Below, piece after piece: positions 8,138 through 17,012 of a stretch of DNA of 64,000 bases. The translations under genes were made by a program, and so were the position numbers. Within the stretch, counting starts at the first letter, position 1, and every line of letters begins with the position of its first letter. The notes under the pieces are model-generated. The model was not told where the DNA came from and made no database searches. It saw only the letters and a program-made list of their open reading frames with translations. The DNA is from JABCYV01 sp963696025 (GTDB lineage: Bacteria > Acidobacteriota > Terriglobia > Terriglobales > Acidobacteriaceae): assembly GCA_963696025.1 (NCBI GenBank), contig CAVOII010000015.1:62001-126000 (forward strand), read 5' to 3'.

Positions 8138-8692
8138 CTACAATTTGTGGCAACTGTGATGCTCGGTTACCTGCGTACCATTTTCTGGATAGGTTGGACC
8201 ATCAATTAAATATTCGGTATCCGACTTCTTCGTGAATGTCGCGTCAGCCTCCGATTTTTCCGGCTTGGTCCCGAAAAAGCTAACGTAGGTATACGACCAA
8301 CCATTACTCGTTTCCTTCATGCGGATAGGGAAGTATTGGCCGCTGCTATTGGCGAAGAAGCGCACCCACTGACCCCACGCCTCGTCGTACCCTATGAGAG
8401 CTTCCCCCGTTACCGCTGGCTGGGTGCGGCCTGCGAATTGCGTCGGGGGAAAGTCGTACGTCTGTTTGAGCCACAAGTTTCCGAGCACCTTCGTATACGT
8501 CGTCGTGTATTTTCCGGAAAACGTGCCGACCGTGTGCGCACAACTCCAAGTGCCGACCAAGTAGTCGATAGTCGCGATCTTCTGCAGGGCTGTCGTCTTC
8601 TTCTCCTGAGCCGAGGTAGTAGTGTCGGGAGAGACAAGCCTGCCGAGGACAATGATCGCGACTACAAACGGCAAAGCCAAGTTTCGTTTCAC
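8138..8692 (-). CDS. secreted lipocalin-like protein (DUF1579-like)
   Basis: The 184-residue protein has a signal peptide (MKRNLALPFVVAIIVLGRLV...SAQ) and then IDYLVGTWSCAHTVGTFSGK and beta-rich repeats. This resembles DUF1579/nitrobindin-like barrels that begin with L-x-G-x-W. The start overlaps the stop of the ABC ATPase by four bases (ATGA), making it the last gene of the exporter operon. The ligand and role are unknown. It may be a periplasmic binding partner, but that is inference from linkage only. Confidence 0.7.
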   Translation of the reverse strand: MKRNLALPFVVAIIVLGRLVSPDTTTSAQEKKTTALQKIATIDYLVGTWSCAHTVGTFSGKYTTTYTKVLGNLWLKQTYDFPPTQFAGRTQPAVTGEALIGYDEAWGQWVRFFANSSGQYFPIRMKETSNGWSYTYVSFFGTKPEKSEADATFTKKSDTEYLIDGPTYPENGTQVTEHHSCHKL

Positions 8693-9459
8693 AGAGATCT
8701 CCCTATCCGCTTTTGCTCTAATTCGGTCTCAAAGGGTCTGCTGTGCTGCTGAGTCATCGAACTGGCAGCTTCGCTTTCCGTGACTACTCGTCCGTCGAAC
8801 AGATGAATGCCGCGTTTGGCATGTTGCGCGAAGCGGGGATCGTGGGTGACCATGCATATAGTCGCTCCTTCACGATGCAGTTCGCCCAACAACTCCATCA
8901 CCGCGTTCGCATTCTGCGAATCGAGGTTGCCGGTAGGCTCATCTGCCAGCAAAATCGATGGGTTTCCCGCCAGAGCTCGGGCGACCGCTACGCGTTGCTG
9001 CTGGCCACCTGAAAGTTGTGACGGATGGTGCCTGGTGCGGTGGCTCATCCCTACTCGCTCGAGGGCCTGTTGCACGCGCTGCTTGCGCTCCGAGCCGCTC
9101 ATCGTGCGATAGGTAAGTGGTAATTCCACATTTTCGTACACCGTCAGATCGCCAATGAGATTAAAACTCTGGAAGATGAACCCAATTTCGCGGTTGCGGA
9201 TAACGGCGCGCTGCGAAATATCCAGATTCTCGACCGCCTCGTGCTTGAACAAATATTGTCCATCGCTAGGCGAATCGAGCAACCCGATAATTGACAACAG
9301 TGTCGACTTTCCTGAACCTGAGGGACCTTCGATGGAGACGTATTCGCCTTTGCGAATCTCAAGATCAATACCTGAAAGGGCATGGGTTTCTACTTCGTCG
9401 GTATAAAACACTCTCTCGATGTCCTTCATCGAGATCAGGACGTCACCTGGTGCAGTCAT
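8689..9459 (-). CDS. ABC transporter ATP-binding protein (MacB/LolD type)
   Basis: The 256-residue ATPase has Walker A GPSGSGKST, signature LSGGQQQRVAVARAL, Walker B ILLADEPTGNLD and the switch His in MVTHDPRF. The start at ATG 9459 (MTAPGDVLI) is preferred over 9501 because AGAGGCGGAA precedes it. It follows the membrane-fusion protein gene by 66 bp and overlaps the lipocalin-like gene. With the adaptor and the permease it would form a MacAB-like or LolCDE-like mechanotransmission complex, moving substrates out of the periplasm rather than across the inner membrane. Confidence 0.9.
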   Translation of the reverse strand: MTAPGDVLISMKDIERVFYTDEVETHALSGIDLEIRKGEYVSIEGPSGSGKSTLLSIIGLLDSPSDGQYLFKHEAVENLDISQRAVIRNREIGFIFQSFNLIGDLTVYENVELPLTYRTMSGSERKQRVQQALERVGMSHRTRHHPSQLSGGQQQRVAVARALAGNPSILLADEPTGNLDSQNANAVMELLGELHREGATICMVTHDPRFAQHAKRGIHLFDGRVVTESEAASSMTQQHSRPFETELEQKRIGRSL

Positions 9460-9525
9460 TTCCGCCTCTCTTTGGTTTCTATTTCTTATCTTTGCCGTCA
9501 CGGCTCAAAGAACTTTGTCTTGTAC

Positions 9526-10794
9526 TCAATCCAGCCGGATTCTGTCATATGGGTCCCAGCGCGACACGTCAGACAGGATTACCTGGTCGCCGTCCTTCAG
9601 GCCGCCCAGAATCTCGACCGTGTTAACGGAACTGCGACCCAGCGTTACCTGCACCCTCGATGCTGTCTTACCATCGCCTTCCAGCTTGAACATGCCGATC
9701 GTGGTCTTCTCCTGGCCGTAGGTTGGGCGTCCGGCGTAGAGCACGCTCGCTATGCGCTCCAGATCAATAGTGCCATCGACGCTCAAGTCCGGCACCGCGC
9801 CCAGAGGTAATTCGCCATTCAGAGCAACGTCGACCGTGCGGGTTCCGTTCTGAACTGATGGATCGATTCGTACAACCTTGCCTTCGATAAGGCCGTTGTG
9901 CGTATCCACTAGCGCTGCCTGTCCGAGTTGAACATCCTTAGTCTGGGTCTCGGGAATTTTGAGCTCCGCCTTAAGCCGATTCGGATTTGCGACTTTGGCG
10001 ATTGTCGTACCCGTCGGCACCTGCTGCCCTTCCTGCAGTGTGTTGCCGTTGAGAGTTAGCTCTTGCAAGATGCCGTCCATGCCCGCACGCACTATGAGCA
10101 TATTTTTCTGCTTCAGCTGCAACTCATAGATCGCTCGCGCCTGCTCTACTTTCGCCTTTTCTGCGGCGATTTGCGCTTCCAGCTGTTTCTGGGCGTTCGT
10201 GTAGCGCTGCTCCTCGATGTCGGCGCGAATCGAGAGCTGCCGCGAACTCCCGGCGGAGAGTTTCCGAGCCTGGTCTGAGAGCACGCCGAGCGTTTCTAAC
10301 TCCTGATCGGTCTCCGCTTTCATTCGGGCGTCCTCTGCATCTTGTTCCGCTTTTGCCGTATTCGCCTTCTGGTCCAGCACCTGACTTTGGAGTGTCACTT
10401 CCAGATTGTGGTATTGCGCTTCTTCCGCGCGTAGCTTCCACTCCGCGTCAAAAGCCTGTTGCTCCACGGTGGGGTTGCTCAGAATGACGACCACTGTATC
10501 CGCCTTCACTGGAGTGCCCGGGCGTACCAGAATCTTCTCCACGCGTCCGTCGGTGATAGTCGGGATCCATCGGATCTCCTCCGGAGTGAGCGTACCGATA
10601 CCATGAACTTGCCTCACCATGGGACCGCGCTTGACCGTGTCGATCCAGAGACCCGACCGGTCCACGGCCGGAGCGGCAGGCTTGAGCTTTGAAACGCCCA
10701 TCGTGATCCCCGCGATTAGGGCCACGCCCACCCCGGCATAAATGATCTGGCGCCGCCTGCGAGCCTTGCCTGCGAATGGTCGTGGAACATCCAT
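9526..10794 (-). CDS. periplasmic adaptor (HlyD/MacA-like)
   Basis: Starting at ATG 10794 (MDVPRPFAGKARRRR), the 422-residue protein has one N-terminal membrane helix (IIYAGVGVALIAGITMG). A long alpha-helical hairpin follows (WKLRAEEAQYHNLEV to QARAIYELQLKQKNM), then lipoyl and beta-barrel segments (GTTIAKVANPNRLKAELKIP). This is the RND/ABC adaptor plan. It begins 16 bp after the permease stop, so the start at 10794 fits an operon better than upstream in-frame codons that overlap the permease. It would link the ABC pump to an outer-membrane channel, which is not encoded here. Confidence 0.88.
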   Translation of the reverse strand: MDVPRPFAGKARRRRQIIYAGVGVALIAGITMGVSKLKPAAPAVDRSGLWIDTVKRGPMVRQVHGIGTLTPEEIRWIPTITDGRVEKILVRPGTPVKADTVVVILSNPTVEQQAFDAEWKLRAEEAQYHNLEVTLQSQVLDQKANTAKAEQDAEDARMKAETDQELETLGVLSDQARKLSAGSSRQLSIRADIEEQRYTNAQKQLEAQIAAEKAKVEQARAIYELQLKQKNMLIVRAGMDGILQELTLNGNTLQEGQQVPTGTTIAKVANPNRLKAELKIPETQTKDVQLGQAALVDTHNGLIEGKVVRIDPSVQNGTRTVDVALNGELPLGAVPDLSVDGTIDLERIASVLYAGRPTYGQEKTTIGMFKLEGDGKTASRVQVTLGRSSVNTVEILGGLKDGDQVILSDVSRWDPYDRIRLD

Positions 10795-10810
10795 AAGCCA
10801 GCCCTGATGG

Positions 10811-13465
10811 CTAATCCCGTAAAGCCTGCAGCGGATCAGTTCGCGTCGCACGCCAGGCGGGCAAGAAACACGCTGCCAGCGACGCGACCGTGATGGCCAG
10901 AAATGCCGACCCAAACGTTAACGGGTCGCGTGGGCTCACGTTGTAGAGCAGATACCCAAGCAGCCGTGTCGACGCCAGCGCCGCAGCCGTGCCTCCGACA
11001 ATTCCGGCTGCCGTCAACGCAAGGCCGCGCGACATCACCAGCCGCAACAAGTGGGATGGGGTCGCGCCGAGAGCCATGCGCAGCCCTAACTCGCGCGTGC
11101 TCTGTGACACCGAGTAAGACATCACGCCGTACAATCCGATGGCAGCGAGCAGCAGCGCCAAGCCGCCTAACACACCCACCATAGTTACGGCCACGAGCTG
11201 CGCCGATGTCGAGCGATCTACTTGTTCTTGCAGCGTGATTACCTCGAATAGCGCCAGGTTCCGGTCAATCGCATGCACTTCGTGGGTCAGCGCTGCCGTC
11301 ATTGCCTCCGAACTCAGCCGCGTCCGGATGTTCAAGCCCGGTCCTCTGGCGAAATTCTGGCGCAGCGGTACATAGAAAAAGGGTTGCGGCGTTTCCCGAA
11401 CACTTTGGTACTTGGAATTTTTTGCCACTCCAACCACCTGCATCCATCGTCCCTTGACCTGAACGCGCTCACCAATCGGATTTCTGCCGAGCCAGTACTT
11501 CGCGGCCATGGTTTCGTTGACGATCGCAACCAAAACCGACCGTTGGTCGTCCGCGCGAGTGAATTCGCGGCCAGACACCAAAGGGATGCCCAGAGTTACG
11601 AAATAGTCCGGACCGACTTCGTTGTACTGCACGATGGGCTGCTCATCAGGCGGAGGTTGATAGCCATCTACTGCAATTGGTGTCGAAGAAAAGCTTCCAT
11701 AACTCAGCGGCGTCATTCGCGCAAACGCGGCCGACTCGACGCCGGGTAACGCCTTCACGCGATCGAGGAGTTGGTCCTGGAAATTCTGAGCGCGCGGCGC
11801 ATCATATCCCGCCTGCACCAGATTGACGCTAGTTTCCAGCACTTGGTGGGTCGAAAAACCCGGGCTGGTATTTCTTATCCGCTGCAGACTCTGCAGCAAG
11901 AGCCCCGCTCCGACCAACAAAACGAAACTCATCGCCACCTGCATCACCACCAGGCCCGATCGGACCCACTCTCTCCTACCCCGGCCCACGACGCCGGCCG
12001 ACTCAGCTTTCAAAGCGCCTGAAAGATCGAGGTCACGGGTCTGCATCGCGGGAACCAGCCCGAGCAGAAGCGTTGCCATCAAACAAACCACTGCGCTCAG
12101 CGCCAGCACACGCCAATCGATTTCGCCCGGCAAGTGCATCGCCACGCCTCCCCGCGCGGGGAGGAGCAGAACCAGCGCGTGGCGGCACCAGTGAGCAAGC
12201 AGCAGTCCACCGGCTGCGCCAAAGGCTGCTAGGATCAGCCCCTCAGTCACCAATTGCCTCACTAAGCGGCCGCGCCGCGCGCCGACGGCCAGCCGAACTG
12301 TCATTTCGTGACGTCGCGCGAAGGACCTCACCAGCAGGAGATTGCCGACGTTCGCGCAGGCGATGAGCAGGACAAAAACCACCACGGCGAGCATGATTTC
12401 TAACGTTGGAAGCAGCGTCCCCGCATTGTTGAATGGAGTTTGCCATAAAGGCCAAAGCTTGATGCTGCGGCCGCGGTTCGTATCCGGATAGTCCTTCTCC
12501 AATCGTTTTGCCACCGCAGCGATTTCTTGCTGCGCCTGCTCGCGGGTTACTCCGGGCTTGAGCCGCGCGTAAGCTTCGATCCAGCGTGCGCCGCGATCCT
12601 CCAGTTTGTACCCGCCCCCTTCGAATATCTCCTCCATGGACGCCGGCACCCAGAACTGCATCGCCCAGCCAACGAACGTCCCATAAAAGCCCGCTGGCGT
12701 AACGCCCACAATGGTGTGCAGCACGCCATTGAGACGCTGTGTTTTCCCGATGATTTGCGGATCACCCTTGAATCGTCCTTGCCATAGCTGGTAACTGATC
12801 ACCGTCACCGGGTGAGCTCTGCTCCCCGAGTCCTCGCCGGGCTCGAATCCGCGGCCAAGAATTGGATGGACCCCGATGGCATCAAAATAGTTCGCCGATA
12901 CGATGCTCCCGGTACTAACCTCCGCGCGGTCACCGATGCTCAGAGTGGTTCCCGTGATTTTGGTCACGATAAATGAATCAACCAGCGTGCAACGCCTCTG
13001 CAAATCGAGAAAATCTGGCCAGGAAAAGCCACTCGCGTCGGTTTCGCCGCGCGCCATTCCGGTAACAGCGAATAGCCGCTCCTGGTGAGCTACCGCCGGA
13101 TAGGGACGGAATAAGATTCCTTCGATCCAACTGAGAACAGCGGCATTGGCGCCAATTCCTAAGGTCAGGCAAAGAATCGCCAGGATGGAAAAGCTCGGGC
13201 TGCGCCAGAGCATCCGGAAGCCGAATCGAAGGTCGGCGAAAAAGCCGTGTATGCCATGGAAGCGCCGCGTCTCGCGGCATTGTTCCTTGTAGTTCTCCAT
13301 TCCACCGAACTCGAGCTGTGCACGCCGCTCGGCTTCCGCTATGGGCACGCCCGAACGTTCAAGGTCGGCGGCCCGTTCTTCGATGTGAAAAAGCAGCTCC
13401 TCTTCCATAGATTGGTCAAGGCGCTCACGCCGGAAGAGCCGGTCGAGAACGAACTGCACCGGCAT
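10811..13465 (-). CDS. ADOP-type duplicated ABC permease
   Basis: The 884-residue protein has a short N-terminal cytoplasmic domain (EELLFHIEERAADLERSGV). Two MacB periplasmic-core plus FtsX units follow, the first with ILCLTLGIGANAAVLSWIEG, the second ending in LLAAIGLYGVMSYSVSQSTRELGLR. This is the architecture called acidobacterial duplicated orphan permease. Here it is not an orphan: an adaptor and an ATPase follow on the same strand. It starts 3 bp after the PadR gene, so the two are co-transcribed. The substrate is unknown. Confidence 0.92.
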   Translation of the reverse strand: MPVQFVLDRLFRRERLDQSMEEELLFHIEERAADLERSGVPIAEAERRAQLEFGGMENYKEQCRETRRFHGIHGFFADLRFGFRMLWRSPSFSILAILCLTLGIGANAAVLSWIEGILFRPYPAVAHQERLFAVTGMARGETDASGFSWPDFLDLQRRCTLVDSFIVTKITGTTLSIGDRAEVSTGSIVSANYFDAIGVHPILGRGFEPGEDSGSRAHPVTVISYQLWQGRFKGDPQIIGKTQRLNGVLHTIVGVTPAGFYGTFVGWAMQFWVPASMEEIFEGGGYKLEDRGARWIEAYARLKPGVTREQAQQEIAAVAKRLEKDYPDTNRGRSIKLWPLWQTPFNNAGTLLPTLEIMLAVVVFVLLIACANVGNLLLVRSFARRHEMTVRLAVGARRGRLVRQLVTEGLILAAFGAAGGLLLAHWCRHALVLLLPARGGVAMHLPGEIDWRVLALSAVVCLMATLLLGLVPAMQTRDLDLSGALKAESAGVVGRGRREWVRSGLVVMQVAMSFVLLVGAGLLLQSLQRIRNTSPGFSTHQVLETSVNLVQAGYDAPRAQNFQDQLLDRVKALPGVESAAFARMTPLSYGSFSSTPIAVDGYQPPPDEQPIVQYNEVGPDYFVTLGIPLVSGREFTRADDQRSVLVAIVNETMAAKYWLGRNPIGERVQVKGRWMQVVGVAKNSKYQSVRETPQPFFYVPLRQNFARGPGLNIRTRLSSEAMTAALTHEVHAIDRNLALFEVITLQEQVDRSTSAQLVAVTMVGVLGGLALLLAAIGLYGVMSYSVSQSTRELGLRMALGATPSHLLRLVMSRGLALTAAGIVGGTAAALASTRLLGYLLYNVSPRDPLTFGSAFLAITVASLAACFLPAWRATRTDPLQALRD

Positions 13466-13468
13466 GGA

Positions 13469-13810
13469 TCAGACCTCCTCCGGACGCGCTTCAAGGACGG
13501 TAGCCATCGCCGAAGCAAGACGCTTCCAGGTGTCGGTTTGCTCGCGCAGGCGCTTTTCACCCTTCCGCGTCAATCGGTAATACTTGGCTCGCCGATTGTT
13601 TTCGGAAACGCCCCACTCCGATGTCAGCATGCCCCTTTCCTCGAGCCTGTAAAGAGCCGGATAGAGCGCGCCCTGCTCTACTTCGAACGCGCCTCGAGAG
13701 ATTTGCTGAATGCGGAGCATCACTCCGAATCCATGCAACGATCCCAACGATGCTGCCTTCAGGATTAACAGATCGAGCGTGCCGGGAAGAATGTCAGAAG
13801 AGTTGGTCAT
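13469..13810 (-). CDS. PadR-family transcriptional regulator
   Basis: The 113-residue winged-helix protein (LPGTLDLLILKAASLG, QGALYPALYRLEERGML, RRAKYYRLTRKGEKRL) is a typical PadR subfamily-2 member. ATG 13810 is preferred over 13843 because AGGGAGG lies just before it and because the longer form would run across a palindromic operator candidate. It is the first gene of the exporter operon and probably represses it. The inducer is unknown. Confidence 0.9.
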   Translation of the reverse strand: MTNSSDILPGTLDLLILKAASLGSLHGFGVMLRIQQISRGAFEVEQGALYPALYRLEERGMLTSEWGVSENNRRAKYYRLTRKGEKRLREQTDTWKRLASAMATVLEARPEEV

Positions 13811-13824
13811 GGCCTCCCTAAGTG

Positions 13825-13857
13825 GCTTAGGGGAAGCTACCATTCGCTCCCCTAAGC
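13825..13857. promoter_or_regulatory. candidate PadR operator, 9-bp inverted repeat
   Basis: GCTTAGGGG (13825-13833) and CCCCTAAGC (13849-13857) form a perfect inverted repeat separated by 15 bp. It lies directly upstream of the padR start codon. Position and symmetry suggest autoregulation. The binding protein is inferred. Confidence 0.55.
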
Positions 13858-14060
13858 TGTCAAGGGGAGTGATTCAACTTTTACCGCTCTGCAGCGAACT
13901 TTTACAAAGATTTGATCATAGAAGGTCATGACGCGGTTTTGTCGGCATTCGTTCCACAGTAGAAGTTCTCCACACTTCAGCGTAACGGCGGCGATGGAAA
14001 CATCCCTTCACGACTGCGAAGGGGGCCTGCTATCAGGTCAATCTACGGACGGTCAAAATC

Positions 14061-14432
14061 GTGATTCGATCGCGACCACAGCCTTGCTTGCATCGCACTC
14101 TGATAAATAGGAAGTACAGTGCGGAAACCCGACGGGTTTTAATTTTGCCATTGACCGGCGATCGCAAGCCCTTCCGGCCACCCACCACCTCCCATATGAC
14201 GGTCAGCGAATATGATCGCCGCTTCTCTTCCAATGGACGTTGGCTCGCGTACTTCTCGTACGAATCCGGCCGGTCTGAAGTCTACGTTGTGCCTTTTCCA
14301 GCGCGAGCCAAAACGCAAGTCTCCACCACCGGTGGATGGAACACCATCTTCAGCCGCAACAATGAACTTTTCTTCGTCACCATGGGAGATCGCCTGATGG
14401 CCGCGCACATGGTCACGCAACCGCAGCGGTGA
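14061..14432 (+). pseudogene. remnant of kinase-type beta-propeller
   Basis: About 100 residues (LILPLTGDRKPF, YDRRFSSNGRWLAYFSYESG, EVYVVPFP, FSRNNELFFVTMGDRLMAA) match the TolB/WD40-like propeller repeats that follow kinase domains in many acidobacterial Ser/Thr kinases. No start, kinase domain or complete propeller is present. The frame ends abruptly at 14432. It is a decayed fragment on the edge of the mobile zone. Confidence 0.6.
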
Positions 14433-15380
14433 CGGACACTCCCTTCTCGTACCGTCGTGGGAGCGAATACCGAGTCATCAGGTCGATCCAATGTCTGGGC
14501 TCAAACACCGCCTGCTTAACGGTGATGCTGGCAGTCCACAAGGCTTGATCTTGTCTTTTAGAGGAGTCTTGAAGGTTTGCTGGAACTTCCACTGAGTGCT
14601 GCGAAATTCCTTTAGAGCAGTGGGAGCCTCGGCGAACGTCATGGTCTAACGAGCTCGGGACAGGGTAAGTCAACAGAAGTATAAGACGATGAGGTCTCTT
14701 GTATCCGTTAACTGTTGTGAACAGGCGTTTTACACTAGTGGAGAATTGCCCTCCGCGCCCACGCCCACGCCGCTGCCGCTCCCGTAATGAACTATTACAT
14801 AGATGTTAACGCCCGAGTTACTGCCACTTTGCCGTCGCCATACACTAACCCGGCATTGCGTTGACGGGAAGTCTCTATTCACGGGAAAAATGGGCCCAGG
14901 GGCGGCCTGGAATGTCTACCGATTCGCTATGGATTTGAAGGGCGCGGGAGGTGGCGGGAGTGTGGGAGTGGGCGGGAGCGGATGTGGGGCGCGAGCGGAC
15001 GGGAGCGCGGGCGATCAGATGAATGAATGCGTGAGGAAGGAACAGCGGTCTCGGGTCAGGCGCACTTCTCAATCTGCTAAACGCCACAAGCCCGCGTAGA
15101 GCGATGCGTTGAACCCACCGCCTAAAATTGTTACAGGCTCGTTCGCATACACCAGATCAAGCTGCGGGTTTGGCAGGTCCCAATGTCTAAGTCCGTGCTG
15201 ACCGCCGCATTTTTTTACCCGCCGACCAAACACTCTCTGGTCATCATCTTCATGTTTTCGCCGCACATAGGAAGCAAGGACAAGTCCGTAGATGTCCTTT
15301 CTATGGCCACGCAAATCGACCCGATATCCCGCGTACTCGCCTAAATCGAATCTCCCAAGTTGTTCACTCAAGCCTTTTAG
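14433..15380. other. long gene-free stretch with G-rich segment
   Basis: I see no gene I can support in these 950 bp. A G-rich plus-strand segment at 14946-14975 has five GGG runs with short spacers, a G-quadruplex-type motif. An open minus-strand frame at about 15102-15374 (RFDLGEYAGYRVDLRGH) ends at the left IS5 boundary. It could be the tail of an interrupted gene but has no recognisable domain. Confidence 0.5.
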
Positions 15381-16170
15381 GGAGAGTCTGAATAAGGTCT
15401 CCCTTTCCACAGGAAGATAGAGTAGGTTGCGCCAGATGAGATCGACGACCAAACAACAGAGGAGTCTGGCGACGATGAATGGTTTTGAGCGGTACACAAA
15501 AAAGACACGACGACAGGTATTTCTAGAAGAAATGGAACAAGTTGTCCCGTGGCGAGAAGTATGTGCGCTAATCGAACCCCATTATCCCAAGCCGGGGAAT
15601 GGGCGCCCGCCGGTGGGAGTGGAGCGGATGCTGCGGATTTATTTTCTGCAACAGTGGTTTAACCTGTCGGACCCGGCCGTGGAAGAGGCCCTGTATGACT
15701 CGCCGGTGATGCGGCAGTTCGTGGGGATCGATTTGGGGGAGGAACCGGCGCCGGACGAAACCACGGTGTGCAAGTTTCGGCATTTGCTGGAAGAACATCG
15801 ACAGGACCACACGCACCGTCGCTACCGCTATAAGAACGGGATTGACGAAGAGGAGCGGGCGAAGAATCGGACGAAATCGAGCGTGCGGTCAAAGGTCGAA
15901 CACGTATTTCAGGTGATGAAGTTGAAATTTGGATTTGTGAAGCTGCGTTACCGAGGACTGAAGAAGAACGCGCATCAGCTGTTCGTGATCTGCGGGTTGG
16001 TCAATCTGTTTCTCAGTCGTCAGAAGCTGCTGACAGCGAGCGCGTAGATGAAAGCCGGTTCGATGGGCGCAGGCGAAGGCAAAAAATCCAAATGGAAGGC
16101 TAGGTTATCAACCCACCATTCCTGAGGTACTAGACTTGCGCGGTCAGAAACTTACTTATTCAGAGAGTCC
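15381..16170 (+). mobile_element. internally deleted IS5-family element
   Basis: Imperfect terminal inverted repeats are visible: GGAGAGTCTGAATAAG on the left and GGACTCTCTGAATAAG as the right-end complement (13 of 16 identical). TTAG flanks both sides (15377-15380 and 16171-16174), a 4-bp target duplication of the YTAR type used by IS5 relatives. The element is only about 790 bp because the transposase has lost its centre. It lies against the 3' side of a DUF5681-like remnant. Confidence 0.8.
15475..16047 (+). pseudogene. IS5-family transposase with in-frame internal deletion
   Basis: From ATG 15475 (MNGFERYTKKTRRQVF) the N-terminal DUF772-like domain is intact (GNGRPPVGVERMLRIYFLQQW, APDETTVCKFRHLLEEH). 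At about 15806 the frame jumps directly to the C-terminal part (KSSVRSKVEHVFQVMKLKFGF, NAHQLFVICGLVNLFLS). Roughly 130-150 residues carrying most of the DDE catalytic core are missing although the frame stays open. The product of about 190 residues should be inactive. It might move only if an intact relative acts in trans on its ends. Confidence 0.85.
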
Positions 16171-16173
16171 TTA

Positions 16174-16400
16174 GCGTCGCCTGGCACTTTCTTGTGGACA
16201 AGTTTGGCGTAAGCCTCGGTAATAGGCTTCGGACCCCGACCCTTTGGATTTGGGCAGAATCCTTTTGGCCACGGCTTCAGGTTGGCGAGGAACTGTGCGC
16301 TAATCTCGACGCCGAAATGAAGCAGTCCCGCCTGTCGGATCGGAACGCGATCCTTTTGGCATAGATAAGACTTAGCAGTCAGGACGTTTACACAAATACT
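16174..16400 (-). pseudogene. DUF5681-like gene fragment, cut by the IS5 element
   Basis: The minus strand is open for about 85 codons and includes LKPWPKGFCPNPKGRGPKP and ITEAYAKLVHKKVPGDAK. The WPKG-x-C-P-NPKGR-x-KPI-x-AY pattern is like the N-terminal motif of DUF5681, which is common near phage and plasmid genes. It stops at the IS right end. No start codon with a ribosome site was found upstream, and an in-frame TAG precedes it. After the element is removed, the flanks do not rejoin in the same frame. Confidence 0.55.
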
Positions 16401-16480
16401 GCTGTTTCGTGCGGAAAGGAATATTACCCCCGCCTAATCGTTGTCCTATAAAGCTAATGATTGTTGGACCAAATAACACA

Positions 16481-16505
16481 GGGCGACCGCTACTTGCGAC
16501 CGCCC
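16481..16505 (-). terminator. hairpin after the cold-shock gene
   Basis: GGGCGACCGC and GCGACCGCCC flank a 5-base loop; all ten pairs form if two G-U pairs are allowed. It starts 20 bp past the cspA stop. The T-run is better on the plus strand (CCCTTTT), so it may act in both directions. Confidence 0.6.
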
Positions 16506-16524
16506 TTTTGGAAACTGTCTGCGG

Positions 16525-16725
16525 TTACGCAGCTCGGACGTTCTCAGCTTGCCACCCCTTCGGTCCTTTCGTGACCTCGAACGCAACCTTTTGGCCCTCC
16601 TTCAAGCTCTTGAACCCACCCGCTTGGATAGCCGAGAAGTGGACAAAAACGTCTTCACCATTCTGGCGGTTGATAAAACCGTAGCCTTTGGCGTCGTTAA
16701 ACCACTTTACTGTTCCTTGTTCCAT
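16525..16725 (-). CDS. cspA: cold-shock domain protein
   Basis: The 66-residue protein is a single OB-fold cold-shock domain with KWFNDAKGYGFI (RNP1) and DVFVHFSAI (RNP2), ending in QAENVRA. It binds single-stranded RNA/DNA and melts mRNA structure. The start follows AAAGGAACCAGTAAC. The upstream 150 bp are gene-free, which allows the long 5' leader common to csp messages. A hairpin lies 20 bp after the stop. Confidence 0.97.
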   Translation of the reverse strand: MEQGTVKWFNDAKGYGFINRQNGEDVFVHFSAIQAGGFKSLKEGQKVAFEVTKGPKGWQAENVRAA

Positions 16726-17012
16726 GTTACTGGTTCCTTTCGATCCGATTTACGCTGGAGGGGAGTTCGGAGGTACTCCGGGGCAGGTCACTGGCTGCTC
16801 AAGCGAGAGCTGCCCCCCAATTCGGATCTTCCCCGCTTCATCGTATCCCTCCCGATCTCGTAATACTATACGATAATTTCAGTGCTTACCCGACAGACGG
16901 AAAAGACGTGTGTTTGCTATTGGGGAAAAAAATTGAGTCGGGTATCGATTGATTACGGATGAGCCTGAGGCAAAGCGGAGATGCCGCACCTCTGTCCATT
17001 CGGTGGTATTGG

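Noticed and set aside
14413..14673. 86-codon minus-strand frame in the gene-free stretch
   Set aside because: No recognisable domain or ribosome site; it overlaps the end of the propeller remnant.
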